Shown: positions 8,736 through 17,553 of the stretch, one piece after another
How positions within the stretch are numbered: the first letter of the stretch is position 1
Layout: each line of letters starts with the position of its first letter
Assembly: GCA_001404055.1 (NCBI GenBank)
Contig: CXTY01000003.1
Location: 124,001-188,000, forward strand
Origin: Roseibium album
Lineage (GTDB): Bacteria > Pseudomonadota > Alphaproteobacteria > Rhizobiales > Stappiaceae
Direction of reading: 5' to 3'
Length of the DNA stretch: 64,000 bases
Position numbers and translations under genes: made by a program
Notes under the pieces: generated by a model
Database searches by the model: none
Seen by the model: the letters and a program-made list of their open reading frames with translations, nothing else
Told to the model about the DNA's origin: nothing

Positions 8736-9734
8736 ATGCAGAAGAAAGATATTGGCCTTGCGGTCCTGGTGCTAACGGTTGGCGCGGTTGTTGCGTTCAT
8801 CAATCCGCGTTTTCTATCACCGATCAATCTGGCGAACACGGCAAACCTGGTTGGTCTGTTTGGCCTGTTCTCGGTGGCCGAAGCCTTTGTCATCGTGACG
8901 GCTGGTATCGAACTTTCCATTGGATCGGTCATTGCGCTCCTCGGCGTGATCTTTGTCGACCTCATTGTGGTGCGGGATGTTCCCTGGCCGATTGCGATGG
9001 TCATCGTCCTTGTCCTGGGCGCGATCATCGGATCCATCCACGGTTGGCTGATAACCAAACTGAAACTTCAGCCGTTTGTCGTCACCCTTTGCGGCTTGCT
9101 CATTTATCGCGGCATCGCCCGTTTTTATACAGCTGACGGCACCGCCGGGTTTTCATTCGGCGATGATTTTCCGGTCCTTGAATGGCTGGTTTCCGGTCGC
9201 AGCGCAGGCGTGCCGCACTCTATTGTCGCGTTTGGTGTTATCGCGGTCATTTCCTGGTTCGTTCTGCATCGCACCGTGTTCGGCCGTCATCTGTTCGCCG
9301 TTGGCAAGAACGCGGAAGCAGCCCGTTATGCAGGGATCAACACCACCCGCGTCATTGTGCTTGCATATGTCATTTGCGCGGTTCTGACGGCGATCTCCGC
9401 CATCTTCTTTGCAATGTACACACGCTCAATTCATCCAGCGTCCCACGGAAGCTTTTATGAGCTTTATGGAATAGCGGCAGCTGTCCTGGGCGGTTTCTCA
9501 CTTCGCGGCGGAGAAGGATCGGTCATCGGCGTGGTTCTCGGCGTCATACTCCTGCAAATCCTTCAGAACCTTGTGAACCTGCTCGGCATCCCGTCTTCGC
9601 TCAATTTTGCAGTGATGGGCAGCGTCATTCTCATCGGTGTGATTGCAGACACGCAGGTGTCCCGCTACAGAACCAGCCGGCGTCAGGCCAAAACGCTGGA
9701 GAAACTCGTTCCAGACTCCCAACCAGCACATTAA
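8736..9734 (+). CDS. Sugar ABC transporter permease (RbsC-like, second system)
   Basis: This is a 332-residue multi-spanning inner-membrane permease of the BPD_transp_2 family. It shows the family signature TAGIELSIGS near residues 54-63, the conserved RHLFAVGKNAEAARYAGI loop, and the GGFSLRGGEGSVIG segment near the C-terminus. The gene starts 11 bp after the ATPase with an AGAGGGG site, so it is clearly co-transcribed. It forms the membrane channel of the importer whose binding protein is at 6188. The C-terminal ~20 residues are a hydrophilic cytoplasmic tail. Confidence 0.94.
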   Translation: MQKKDIGLAVLVLTVGAVVAFINPRFLSPINLANTANLVGLFGLFSVAEAFVIVTAGIELSIGSVIALLGVIFVDLIVVRDVPWPIAMVIVLVLGAIIGSIHGWLITKLKLQPFVVTLCGLLIYRGIARFYTADGTAGFSFGDDFPVLEWLVSGRSAGVPHSIVAFGVIAVISWFVLHRTVFGRHLFAVGKNAEAARYAGINTTRVIVLAYVICAVLTAISAIFFAMYTRSIHPASHGSFYELYGIAAAVLGGFSLRGGEGSVIGVVLGVILLQILQNLVNLLGIPSSLNFAVMGSVILIGVIADTQVSRYRTSRRQAKTLEKLVPDSQPAH

Positions 9735-10074
9735 TGAACGCGTCGAGGCTCAGATCTCTATTGCCTCTTGAAGCTTGGTTGGCAACGATTACAGGCAATA
9801 GTTCCACGACAGGCGATCAACTGGGGGCGAGGCAGCCGCTTTTTTAAGTAGATAAATGAGCGCTCGGCGCTCATCACCGCGTTTCCAACGATCAAGCCCG
9901 GGGGTTCACAAGACAGCAATGCTCTTGCAAAAACCTGTTCAGTATCGTTACGGACTTCAACTAAAAGCAAATTTGTACTAATGTATTCAAATAGCAGTGG
10001 TTCCCCCTAGTAAATTTTGACATGAACATCTGCCCCTCCGGTACTTACGCGACAACTCGCGGTGTGTTCACACA
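9735..10074. other. Intergenic gap with an 8-bp hairpin, no gene seen
   Basis: These 340 bp separate the sugar permease from a lone binding protein. A perfect inverted repeat, ATGAGCGC-TCG-GCGCTCAT, lies at 9856-9874 but has no T-tract after it on either strand. A T6 run at 9840-9845 is not preceded by a stem. A 70-codon minus-strand frame across it has no recognisable features. Confidence 0.4.
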
Positions 10075-10821
10075 ATGAATACTAGATCGTTCTTGTTTAT
10101 TGTTGCCTCGCTATCATTGGGCGCAATGACACCAAACACTTCGCTGGCAAATACCGATTGCCGGAGACTGAATGTCGCCGCGGCGGAAATTCCCTATTTT
10201 GTCGAAAGCGAAGACAAGGGGGTGTTCGTCAATTTGATCCGCACTGCTGCAAGACGTGCGGGCCTCGAACTGACTATCAAGGTGTATCCCAAAAAGAGAG
10301 CCTTAAAGCTGTTTCAGCATGGCCGTGTAAACGCGTTGCTTCCTCATTCCAGTGCAGGAACAGACCTTCCCTCATACAAATCCACACCGATACTGATAAA
10401 GCGGGACTTTGTGTTTGTTCGTCGGGGAACGCCCATTCCGAAAACAATTTCGGAACTCGAAGGGCTTCAAATTGGATTGACCAAACAATACGCCTATTCG
10501 AATTTGCTTACGTCGAACAAGAATATTGAATTTAGCCGTGCGCCGCATTCCGACCTGGCAAACATCAAGATGCTGTCCTTCGGCCGCCTCGACGGATCCA
10601 TCATCGAAGAACGCTCCGGTTTGAAAGCTATTTCAGACGCTGGCGTGGGCAACATCGTTTACGACCGGCAACACCCGATCAATGAATTTCTTGTCTGGGT
10701 GCTTTTCAGCAAAGACAAGTGCGGCAAACAGCTGTCGAATAAAATGAACTCTGAGTTTTCCGCTATGAAGTCCGACGGGAAATGGGAGGAGGTAATGACG
10801 CCTCCCAATTCAGACAACTAG
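10075..10821 (+). CDS. Solute-binding protein family 3-like periplasmic protein
   Basis: This is a 248-residue secreted protein with a signal peptide ending near residue 25 (NTSLANTDC). The mature part resembles the SBP_bac_3 fold of polar amino-acid binding proteins: LNVAAAEIPYFVE at the start, GVFVNLIRTAARRAG as the first helix, VYPKKRALKLFQHGRVNALLPHSS, and the second lobe starting ISELEGLQIGL. There are no permease or ATPase genes beside it, so it may be an orphan binding protein, a receptor-like periplasmic sensor, or serve a transporter elsewhere. No clear Shine-Dalgarno precedes the ATG, though the signal peptide supports this start. Confidence 0.75.
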   Translation: MNTRSFLFIVASLSLGAMTPNTSLANTDCRRLNVAAAEIPYFVESEDKGVFVNLIRTAARRAGLELTIKVYPKKRALKLFQHGRVNALLPHSSAGTDLPSYKSTPILIKRDFVFVRRGTPIPKTISELEGLQIGLTKQYAYSNLLTSNKNIEFSRAPHSDLANIKMLSFGRLDGSIIEERSGLKAISDAGVGNIVYDRQHPINEFLVWVLFSKDKCGKQLSNKMNSEFSAMKSDGKWEEVMTPPNSDN

Positions 10822-10972
10822 AAAAACCGAAACTCCGGCGTTGGGAAAATTCGCCTGCGATCCTATTAGAGCCGGGCCGCATGACAGATCCTTCAAGTTA
10901 GGTAATTGTCGCCGGAACATGTTCCCGGGTCGTTTAGGGTCCAGCTACAATCAAATTCATCATCCGAAACTA

Positions 10973-11764
10973 TTATCCGCTCAAAGCACGTTCCATCTTC
11001 CCAGCGATTTCCAACAGCGGCGAACTGAATTCTTCCAGCGCCCTGGCTGTGTCCATCGCACTGCGTATCCAGATGAGCGACACGCATCCCAGAAGGTCTC
11101 CGTCCAGGAGAATAGGTGCAGCAATCGAGGCCGTTTGAGGACGAAATTCTCCCGCGTCCCTGACGGCAATTCCGCGTGCACGAGTCTCCGCGATCAGCCT
11201 ATCAAGCCATCTCTCTTCCAGAAAAGGTTGGTCCTCAGACACGTCCAGACGGCGAATGTGATCCAGGATCAACTCCCGTTCCTGATCCGGACAAAAGCTC
11301 AGATAAGCCCGTCCAGCCGATGTTCGCAGGACGGGTAATCTCACCCCGGTCATGCCGCGATCAATGGAAAGCGGCGACCTGCCGTGCGTTGTTTCCTGAA
11401 TAATCATGGCCGCGTTGTTATAGACGGTCAGATCAAGTGGCCAGACGAGACGATTAGAGTACTCAGCAAAGAGTGGCCCGGCGGCGGCGCAGATTTCCGT
11501 AGTCAAGGCGTGCCCGTCGCCCAGAGCTGCCGCGAACCGTGTCACCCGCACATAGCTGGATGTGGCTGAAAAGGCCACGTAACCCAGCTCTTCTAGTGTT
11601 TCCAGAAGGCGGTAGACAGTCGGGCGCGGTATGTTGATCGCCTTGGCAATTTCTCCAGGCCGGACTTCGCCCATCTTGTTGACGTAGTGCAGTACCGCGA
11701 GGCCGCGCGCGAGTGAACGCACGGCGCCGCTTTTGGGTTTCCCGTCATCGCCAGACTTAGTCAT
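10973..11764 (-). CDS. IclR-family transcriptional regulator
   Basis: This is a 263-residue regulator. The N-terminal winged HTH covers residues ~14-75 (SLARGLAVLHYVNKMG, PGEIAKAINIPRPTVYRLLETL), and the C-terminal effector-binding IclR domain follows (RTSAGRAYLSF, AAPILLDGDLLGCVSLI). IclR members of the MhpR/PcaR/PobR type often control aromatic catabolism. This gene is the last of the seven-gene minus-strand operon that contains a flavin hydroxylase and an extradiol dioxygenase, 39 bp after the FAH gene, so control of that operon by the aromatic substrate or an intermediate is the natural inference. Confidence 0.92.
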   Translation of the reverse strand: MTKSGDDGKPKSGAVRSLARGLAVLHYVNKMGEVRPGEIAKAINIPRPTVYRLLETLEELGYVAFSATSSYVRVTRFAAALGDGHALTTEICAAAGPLFAEYSNRLVWPLDLTVYNNAAMIIQETTHGRSPLSIDRGMTGVRLPVLRTSAGRAYLSFCPDQERELILDHIRRLDVSEDQPFLEERWLDRLIAETRARGIAVRDAGEFRPQTASIAAPILLDGDLLGCVSLIWIRSAMDTARALEEFSSPLLEIAGKMERALSG

Positions 11765-11803
11765 CTGGCGACTGTCTCACAGGTTGCGGCTCATTGAAAA
11801 TGA

Positions 11804-12649
11804 TCAGCTCAGTTCGGCCTGCACCGGGTTCGACAGAGTTCCGACACCGGAAACTTCAACCTCGCAAACATCACCGTCCACCATCCAAAGAGGCGGCGAA
11901 CGACGAGCACCAACGCCACCAGGCGTGCCGGAGACGATCACATCACCGGGCAATAGCGGTAGAATTGTCGAGCAATAAGCAATCAGCCGCGGAATGGAAG
12001 CCACAAGCAGAGACAGGCTGGTGTCTTGAACGACCTGCCCGTTCAATCGCGTCTGCAACCGCATTTTTGTCGGGTCCGGGATCTCGTCTGCAGTCACCAT
12101 CCACGGACCAAAACCACCAGTGCCTGCAAATGTCTTTCCGGGCATGAATTGGTGGCTGTGTTTTTGCCAGTCGCGCACCGAAGCATCATTATAACAGGCA
12201 TATCCTGCAACATACTCCAGAGCCGCTTCTTCGGAAATGCGGCGACCTTTCTTTCCGATGATCACGGCGACCTCACCTTCGTAGTCGAACTTGTCTGACT
12301 CAAGAGGTTTGATCAGCGCCTCGCCGTGCCCCACTTGCGACCCGGAATAGCGTGCGAAAAGGACAGGGTATGTCGTCTCCTCGCGGCCTGTTTCTGCAAT
12401 GTGCGCATGGTAGTTTAGACCAACGCAGATGATCTTGTCTGGATTGGGAATGACCGGATCATACGTGACCTGATCAAACGCATGGTCTGCTGGCAGGCTT
12501 GCCAGTTCCTGCACTTTGTCTGGACCATCGGCTGCAAGAAAATCACGTAAGGTCGGCGCCTCGAAGCGCTTGCCGAGATCAATGATGCCGGCGTCAGTAA
12601 CAAGGCCGTAGGACGCGATACCATCCTTGGTGAAAGAACATAATTTCAT
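11804..12649 (-). CDS. Fumarylacetoacetate hydrolase (FAH) family protein
   Basis: This is a 281-residue enzyme. The FAH fold is shown by IICVGLNYHAHIAE (residues ~76-89), the metal-binding DYEGEVAVIIGK acidic pair, YNDASVRDW with the third acidic ligand, PGKTFAGTGGFGPWM and the late GDVIVSGTPGGVG. Members bind Mg2+ or Mn2+ and catalyse C-C bond hydrolysis, decarboxylation, isomerisation or hydration of 2-oxo/enol acids in aromatic degradation. It starts 3 bp after the hydroxylase stop. With no MhpC-type alpha/beta hydrolase in the operon, this protein may process the ring-cleavage product, as a hydrolase or a hydratase/isomerase. Which reaction it performs cannot be decided from sequence. 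Confidence 0.92.
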   Translation of the reverse strand: MKLCSFTKDGIASYGLVTDAGIIDLGKRFEAPTLRDFLAADGPDKVQELASLPADHAFDQVTYDPVIPNPDKIICVGLNYHAHIAETGREETTYPVLFARYSGSQVGHGEALIKPLESDKFDYEGEVAVIIGKKGRRISEEAALEYVAGYACYNDASVRDWQKHSHQFMPGKTFAGTGGFGPWMVTADEIPDPTKMRLQTRLNGQVVQDTSLSLLVASIPRLIAYCSTILPLLPGDVIVSGTPGGVGARRSPPLWMVDGDVCEVEVSGVGTLSNPVQAELS

Positions 12650-12652
12650 GGA

Positions 12653-14146
12653 TCAAACCATCTCCGGTTCGTTGAGTGTGATCGGATTGGGCAGGACGCG
12701 TTCCAGCAACGCTGCCAATTCGTCTTTTGTATCGGCAGCGCCAAGCGTGTGACGATCCGGGCGCAATACGGTTGCTTTTGCCTCCAGCCGGGCAAGGTGC
12801 GTGCCTGCGTTCGACTGACTGGTCGTGACCAAAGCGACCCCATCCGGCAAGTCCAATCCGGAAGCAAGCTCATCGTCTGCGACGACAACAAACTGATGTG
12901 GGTGCACCTCGTCCATGAGGCGTCCATCAGCAAGACGTGGCTGACCAAAGAGCCGGCCAGCTTTGTCGCCATAACCAATTCCCTGACCAAGCGGCGGTGC
13001 GATGCTCTCCATGCGCGCGGTGCCATCCGCACCGGGCAATGCTGCGCGCAAGGCTTCCTCGGTGCCGGCCGCATTGATCAATCCGCCAAGGCGCACTGCC
13101 GTCCGGATATATTCTGCTGCATTGGGTTTGCGTTCGCTTTCGTAGGTGTCCAGCAAGGCTTCAGTGCTTTGGCCAATAACCTTGTCCTGACACGCAAGGG
13201 CGAGTTTCCAGTAAAGATTGGATACGTCGCGGATCCCTGCGCACATGCCCTGCCCCATGAAGGGCGGCGTCTGGTGGCAGGCGTCACCCGCCAGCAACAA
13301 CCGACCCTTGCGCCAGCGTTCGGCAACAAGCGAATGGAAGACGTAAACAGCTGTTCGTTCCAAGACAGCTTCCTCTGGCGTCAGCCAGCCTGAAAGCAAT
13401 TCCCAGACCCGCTCGGGCTTGCTGATCTCGTTGGAATCCTCATCTGGCAGAACCGTAATTTCCCAGCGACGACGTAAGCCCGGACAGCGGACGTAGGTCG
13501 CCGGCCTTTCAGGCACGCAATACTGGATTGAATGGTTCCCAAGGGCAGGTTTGTCCTGATTGAGAATAACGTCGACAACAAGCCAGCGTTCATGAAAACC
13601 GTAATCTTCCATGTCGCTTTCGATGTAGCGACGGATCAAGGACCGTGCACCGTCGCAACCAACCACATATTTCGCGGTTACCCTTTCGACCTTGCCCCGC
13701 GACATATCCTCAAAACGCAGCTCAACAAGGTCGCCCTTGTCTTCAACATTAAAAACGTCACACCTCGTACGAACGGTTACGTCGGACCGTCCAGCGAGTT
13801 GATCTCGCAATAGTTTTTCCAGATCCGGTTGATGAAAGCGGTAGTTGGCGCGCCATCCTTGCGGCCCCTCGCCCTGTGGCCTGGGCCAGTCCAGCAGCAA
13901 CTTGCCTGAGCCGTCCACAAAACGCATTCCCGGATGAAGGGCCGTTTTGGGCTCCATTTCTTTCGCGATCCCGATCCATTGGAAGACACGCATGATCTCC
14001 GCATCGAAATGGACGGCACGCGGCAGATGGTAGGCGGCAGTTTCCTTTTCCAACACAAGGGTCTTCAAACCGCATTGCCCTAAAAGATGGGCCAACGTGG
14101 CCCCGGTCGGCCCGTAGCCCACGATTGCAACGTCGAAATGTTCCAT
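12653..14146 (-). CDS. FAD-dependent aromatic hydroxylase, MhpA-like
   Basis: This is a 497-residue class A flavoprotein monooxygenase that uses NAD(P)H and O2 to hydroxylate a phenolic ring. The N-terminal FAD motif IVGYGPTGATLAHLL is at residues ~9-23, the DG motif GCDGARSLIRR at ~165, and the GD motif LLAGDACHQTPPFMGQG at ~280. A C-terminal thioredoxin-like region (FVVVADDELASG) is typical of the PheA/MhpA group. Similarity is to 3-(3-hydroxyphenyl)propionate hydroxylase, but exact substrate specificity is open. It lies 2 bp after the extradiol dioxygenase stop, so the two act in sequence: hydroxylation to a catechol, then ring opening. Confidence 0.92.
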   Translation of the reverse strand: MEHFDVAIVGYGPTGATLAHLLGQCGLKTLVLEKETAAYHLPRAVHFDAEIMRVFQWIGIAKEMEPKTALHPGMRFVDGSGKLLLDWPRPQGEGPQGWRANYRFHQPDLEKLLRDQLAGRSDVTVRTRCDVFNVEDKGDLVELRFEDMSRGKVERVTAKYVVGCDGARSLIRRYIESDMEDYGFHERWLVVDVILNQDKPALGNHSIQYCVPERPATYVRCPGLRRRWEITVLPDEDSNEISKPERVWELLSGWLTPEEAVLERTAVYVFHSLVAERWRKGRLLLAGDACHQTPPFMGQGMCAGIRDVSNLYWKLALACQDKVIGQSTEALLDTYESERKPNAAEYIRTAVRLGGLINAAGTEEALRAALPGADGTARMESIAPPLGQGIGYGDKAGRLFGQPRLADGRLMDEVHPHQFVVVADDELASGLDLPDGVALVTTSQSNAGTHLARLEAKATVLRPDRHTLGAADTKDELAALLERVLPNPITLNEPEMV

Positions 14147-14148
14147 GC

Positions 14149-15129
14149 TCAGCCCCCCTGCCTTGCGAGTTCACCGTAGAGCCAGGGGCAATCGGCAATA
14201 GCGGGTGCTCGACACCCTTTGGCAGCTGCCTCAAGACGAAGGTCACGCATGCGTTTACGCCCTCCTTCTTCGGTCAGGTAAAGGCGTTCATGCCCCCAGA
14301 AACTTGGTCCGTCGTGTGTCTGATGAGGTTCCCAGGTTTGAGGATCGATCACCCGGCCACCCCACCCGTTCTCGACAAAAAAACCAGATGGAGAATTGGC
14401 GTAATAGGACGTCATGTAATCGTTGGTATGCCGGCCGAGGGTGTAAGCAATGCGCTCCTCGTCTTGCTGCGCCAGGTCATAGCCCTGGCCAACGTCATCA
14501 AGATTTTGAAATTCGATCATGAAATGATGGAACCCCATCTGCCCCGAGCCAACCATGGCGAAGGAATGATGTCTGCCATTCACATGAAAGAAGTAGAGAC
14601 CGAAGGGCACCAGGCCGAAATCCGAGACATGGAAGTCCAGGAGGTCACGATAGAAGGGCAACATCACTCCGATGTCCTTCACATGCAACACCGCATGGCC
14701 CATGCCCAAGGGCCCGGTCATAAAGCCATCGATTGGTCGTCCTGGAACAAACGGGTCTGAAGCAACCATCGGACCGTGAAACAATTCGATCCGGTTCCCG
14801 CCGGGATCTTCGAACCAGATCAGATCGCTCACAAAACGGCGGTCGCATAGTTCCTTTGAACCGAGGTTCACCGGAGTGCCAGATTGCTCCAAGCGCGCCG
14901 CATAAGTTTGAAGATCATCGCGGTGCTCAACTTCCCAGCCCATGAAGGCCAGCGTTTCACCCGGTTCGTCAGAAACAAGCAACCGCTGAAGCCTGTCGTC
15001 CATGCGAAAGGCCAGTGCCTTGCCACCCCGGTCGATTTTCTGCATCCCGAGCAGCTTCCCGGCGAAATCTCCCCAGTCATCCAGCTTGTCAGAGCGCACA
15101 CCGAGATAGCCCAAAGCATTGATTGCCAT
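14149..15129 (-). CDS. Extradiol ring-cleavage dioxygenase, VOC/BphC-like
   Basis: This is a 326-residue two-domain vicinal-oxygen-chelate protein. The start is the ATG before AINALGYLGV, after GGAGAAA. The N-terminal module covers ~1-130 and the C-terminal catalytic module ~140-290. Ligands of the Fe2+ site seen in BphC-type enzymes are present: His in GMGHAVLHV, His in GFHHFMIEF, and Glu in GFFVENGWGG. The HHSFAMVG segment supplies a further active-site His. It should insert O2 beside the catechol hydroxyl and open the ring (meta cleavage). It lies downstream of the TRAP binding protein and a hairpin, and directly upstream of the hydroxylase. The catechol substrate is unknown. Confidence 0.9.
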   Translation of the reverse strand: MAINALGYLGVRSDKLDDWGDFAGKLLGMQKIDRGGKALAFRMDDRLQRLLVSDEPGETLAFMGWEVEHRDDLQTYAARLEQSGTPVNLGSKELCDRRFVSDLIWFEDPGGNRIELFHGPMVASDPFVPGRPIDGFMTGPLGMGHAVLHVKDIGVMLPFYRDLLDFHVSDFGLVPFGLYFFHVNGRHHSFAMVGSGQMGFHHFMIEFQNLDDVGQGYDLAQQDEERIAYTLGRHTNDYMTSYYANSPSGFFVENGWGGRVIDPQTWEPHQTHDGPSFWGHERLYLTEEGGRKRMRDLRLEAAAKGCRAPAIADCPWLYGELARQGG

Positions 15130-15187
15130 GGTTTTCTCCATCCGTATTTTGAAAATTCCGAACGCACAGGACTGGGTCCCGTCGACC

Positions 15188-15219
15188 AAAAACGATCCCC
15201 GCCCGCAGGACGGACGGGG
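15188..15219 (-). terminator. Intra-operon attenuator-like hairpin after dctP
   Basis: On the minus strand, a 9-bp stem (CCCCGTCCG / CGGGCGGGG, one G-U pair) with a 5-nt loop is followed by ATCG and TTTTT. It lies between dctP and the dioxygenase gene, so it probably dampens transcription into the catabolic genes or protects the dctP mRNA 3' end. Confidence 0.6.
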
Positions 15220-15225
15220 TCCGGT

Positions 15226-16224
15226 TTATTGCGCCGAAAGCTCTGTTGCGCGATCCAGAACGGATTGCGCGCTGGCTGCGTCCGGCTGTTCGGCAACCCA
15301 GGCAGCCGGAGCCCCGGCAAGTGCCGTGTCCCAGGCGGCTTTTGCATTTGCGTCCAGATCGACAAAAGTCACTTTCTCGTTTTCACGGAAAGCGGCTTCA
15401 ACTTCGGCATCGGTCTGATCCACCACAGAGGCGACCCACTCGGCTGTCGCCCGGCCCGACATTTCGTCGAGAACCTTTCTGTCGGCATCTGACAGGCCTT
15501 CGTATGTGTCCTTGTTCATCAGGATTGCCAGCGGAGAGGCTGTAAAATGGGTCGCCGTAATATAGGGGGCAACCTCGTTCAGCCGGAAAGTGCGATAGGC
15601 ATCCATCACCCAGACCGCACCCTGGACCACACCACGCTCAAGGGCCTCATAAACCTGAGGTGCCGGCAGACCAACGCCAGATGCACCGACCATGTCGAAC
15701 AGTTTGGACCCGAATTTCGAAGGTGTCCGCAACTTCAGTCCGTTCAAATCCGCCGGTGTCTTGACAGGACCATCGGCCATAAAGAATTTGTAACCCGGCG
15801 TGCTGAAGAGAGCGATAATCTTGTAGTCCGCGTATTCCGCGTCCATCACACCTTCTTCCAACAAGGTGTTCAGGATGTTGGTTCCTCCTGTCGATGTCTC
15901 AACAAGACCCGGAATTTCCACCACGCCTGTCATCGGGAATAGCCCTGGCGTATATGTCGGCACGACGAAAGCCACATCGGCAACACCCGCCTTTACCAGC
16001 TCAGCCTGGGCCGGTGGTTTTCCCAGGATTGAACCCGGAAACAGTTTGAACTGGGTACCATCGGAAAGTTTCGGATTTATCTCATCGATCCAGACCTGAA
16101 GGATCTTTGAGGAATAAAACCCCTGTGCCGGTTCAAAAGACGAAACACGAAGTTCCCGGGCTTCGGCCAATGAGGCTCCAAGCAGAAGCGTCGCTGCTGC
16201 AGTTTTCAGTATGGTCTTGATCAT
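15226..16224 (-). CDS. TRAP transporter substrate-binding protein (DctP family)
   Basis: This is a 332-residue periplasmic binding protein. The signal peptide ends near residue 22 (GASLAEA then RELRV). Family features are the early FEPAQGFYSSKILQVW segment, FKLFPGSILGKP, the arginine region LNGLKLRTPSKFG that contains the conserved carboxylate-binding Arg, and VYEALERGVVQGAVW. The start follows GGAGGAAGAG. It belongs with the dctM and dctQ genes immediately upstream. Gene order with ring-hydroxylating and ring-cleaving enzymes suggests an aromatic or aryl-carboxylic acid as ligand; this is inferred from context only. Confidence 0.93.
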   Translation of the reverse strand: MIKTILKTAAATLLLGASLAEARELRVSSFEPAQGFYSSKILQVWIDEINPKLSDGTQFKLFPGSILGKPPAQAELVKAGVADVAFVVPTYTPGLFPMTGVVEIPGLVETSTGGTNILNTLLEEGVMDAEYADYKIIALFSTPGYKFFMADGPVKTPADLNGLKLRTPSKFGSKLFDMVGASGVGLPAPQVYEALERGVVQGAVWVMDAYRTFRLNEVAPYITATHFTASPLAILMNKDTYEGLSDADRKVLDEMSGRATAEWVASVVDQTDAEVEAAFRENEKVTFVDLDANAKAAWDTALAGAPAAWVAEQPDAASAQSVLDRATELSAQ

Positions 16225-16251
16225 GTCTCTTCCTCCAAGAGTGGTTGTTGA

Positions 16252-17553
16252 TCAGAAAGCACTTCGTGGCAGCCACAAGACGATCGCGGGAATGGCGATG
16301 ATGATGGCAACACGAATGAGATCGGCAATAACAAAGGGCGCTACGCCCCTCCAAAGTTCGACAAGGTGGACCTGCGGGGTGACCGCTTTCAGGACAAACA
16401 GGTTCATTCCGACCGGTGGCGTGATCAGTCCCATTTCAACCACGGTCACGGCGAATATGCCGAACCAGACCAGATCAATCCCTGCGGCCTGAGCGACCGG
16501 CACGAACAGAGGTACGGTCAGAAGCAGCATGGCCAGACTGTCCATCAAGGTGCCGAGCACCAGATAAATCAGCAGCATCAGGCAGATCACCATGAACGGC
16601 TGATCCAGAATGCCTGAAAACATGCTGGTCAGTGAAAACGGCAGGCCCGAGAGCGCCAGAAAGAAATTAAACAGGTTGGCACCTATCAACACGAGGTAAA
16701 GCGCACCGCAGACCTTTGCTGTTCCCATCAATGCCAGGACAAAGCCACGTGAGGATAGTCGACGCGATAGAACCCCATAGGCAAGCACAACGCAGGCGCC
16801 AATTGCTGCGGTTTCATTGGCAGTGAATGCACCGGAATAAAGCCCGCCCATGATCAGGCCGAATATGCCAACCGGCGGTATCAATTCGCGCATGGCCTCG
16901 AACCGTTCCTGCCCTTCGGCACGGTCTCGTTTGGGAGCAACGGACCACCCGAGCCAGATAGGCACCCAGATGGCGAGGCAGTAAAGCAGGATGGCAAGGA
17001 AGACCGGTCCGGCAGTGGCCAGCAGCAGTTCACGAATGGATTGCTCGGCAATAAAAGCGTAGATGACCAAAACCGTTGACGGTGGGATCAGGATGCCCAG
17101 CGTGCCGCCTGCGGCAACGGATCCGGCAGAAAGAGCGCGTGTGTACCCGGCTGTCAGCATCTCGGGCATGGCGATGCGGCCCATTGTAGCCGTCGTCGCC
17201 AGAGAAGACCCGGAAATCATGCCGAAACCGGCCGAAGCACCAATTGTCGCCAATGCCAGGCCACCGCGGCGGTGGCCGATCAGCGTCGACATGGATTTGT
17301 AAAGCCGGGTGGATAGACCGCTCTGTGCAGCCAGATTACCCATCAGCACGAACAGCGGAAGCATGGTCAACGTATAGTTGGTCACGCTGTCCCACACCGT
17401 GGTGGCCCCGATGGTCATGGCACCTGTGGTTCCGATAATCATGCCGGAACCGACCAGTCCAACCAGGCCCAGAGCCACGGCAACAGGTATTTCCAGGAAA
17501 ATCATGATGATGGCGGCGGCAAACCCGAGCCCGCCCAGCAGCAAACCGCTCAT
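16252..17553 (-). CDS. TRAP transporter large permease (DctM family)
   Basis: This is a 433-residue inner-membrane protein with about 12 hydrophobic segments, full length for DctM. Conserved stretches are PLFVLMGNLAAQSGLS, the GISGS-like MISGSSLATTATMG (residues ~112-125), GTLGILIPPST and, near the C-terminus, LITPPVGMNLFVLKAV. It overlaps the end of the small permease gene by 4 bp (ATGA). It drives ion-coupled uptake of the solute delivered by the dctP product. Confidence 0.95.
   Translation of the reverse strand: MSGLLLGGLGFAAAIIMIFLEIPVAVALGLVGLVGSGMIIGTTGAMTIGATTVWDSVTNYTLTMLPLFVLMGNLAAQSGLSTRLYKSMSTLIGHRRGGLALATIGASAGFGMISGSSLATTATMGRIAMPEMLTAGYTRALSAGSVAAGGTLGILIPPSTVLVIYAFIAEQSIRELLLATAGPVFLAILLYCLAIWVPIWLGWSVAPKRDRAEGQERFEAMRELIPPVGIFGLIMGGLYSGAFTANETAAIGACVVLAYGVLSRRLSSRGFVLALMGTAKVCGALYLVLIGANLFNFFLALSGLPFSLTSMFSGILDQPFMVICLMLLIYLVLGTLMDSLAMLLLTVPLFVPVAQAAGIDLVWFGIFAVTVVEMGLITPPVGMNLFVLKAVTPQVHLVELWRGVAPFVIADLIRVAIIIAIPAIVLWLPRSAF

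Noticed and set aside
9856..9874. 8-bp hairpin considered as a terminator for the sugar permease operon
   Set aside because: No T-tract follows it on either strand, and it lies 120 bp past the stop codon.
9758..9970. 70-codon minus-strand frame in the gap after the sugar permease
   Set aside because: It is short, has no motif and spans the 9856-9874 hairpin; no neighbour suggests a function.
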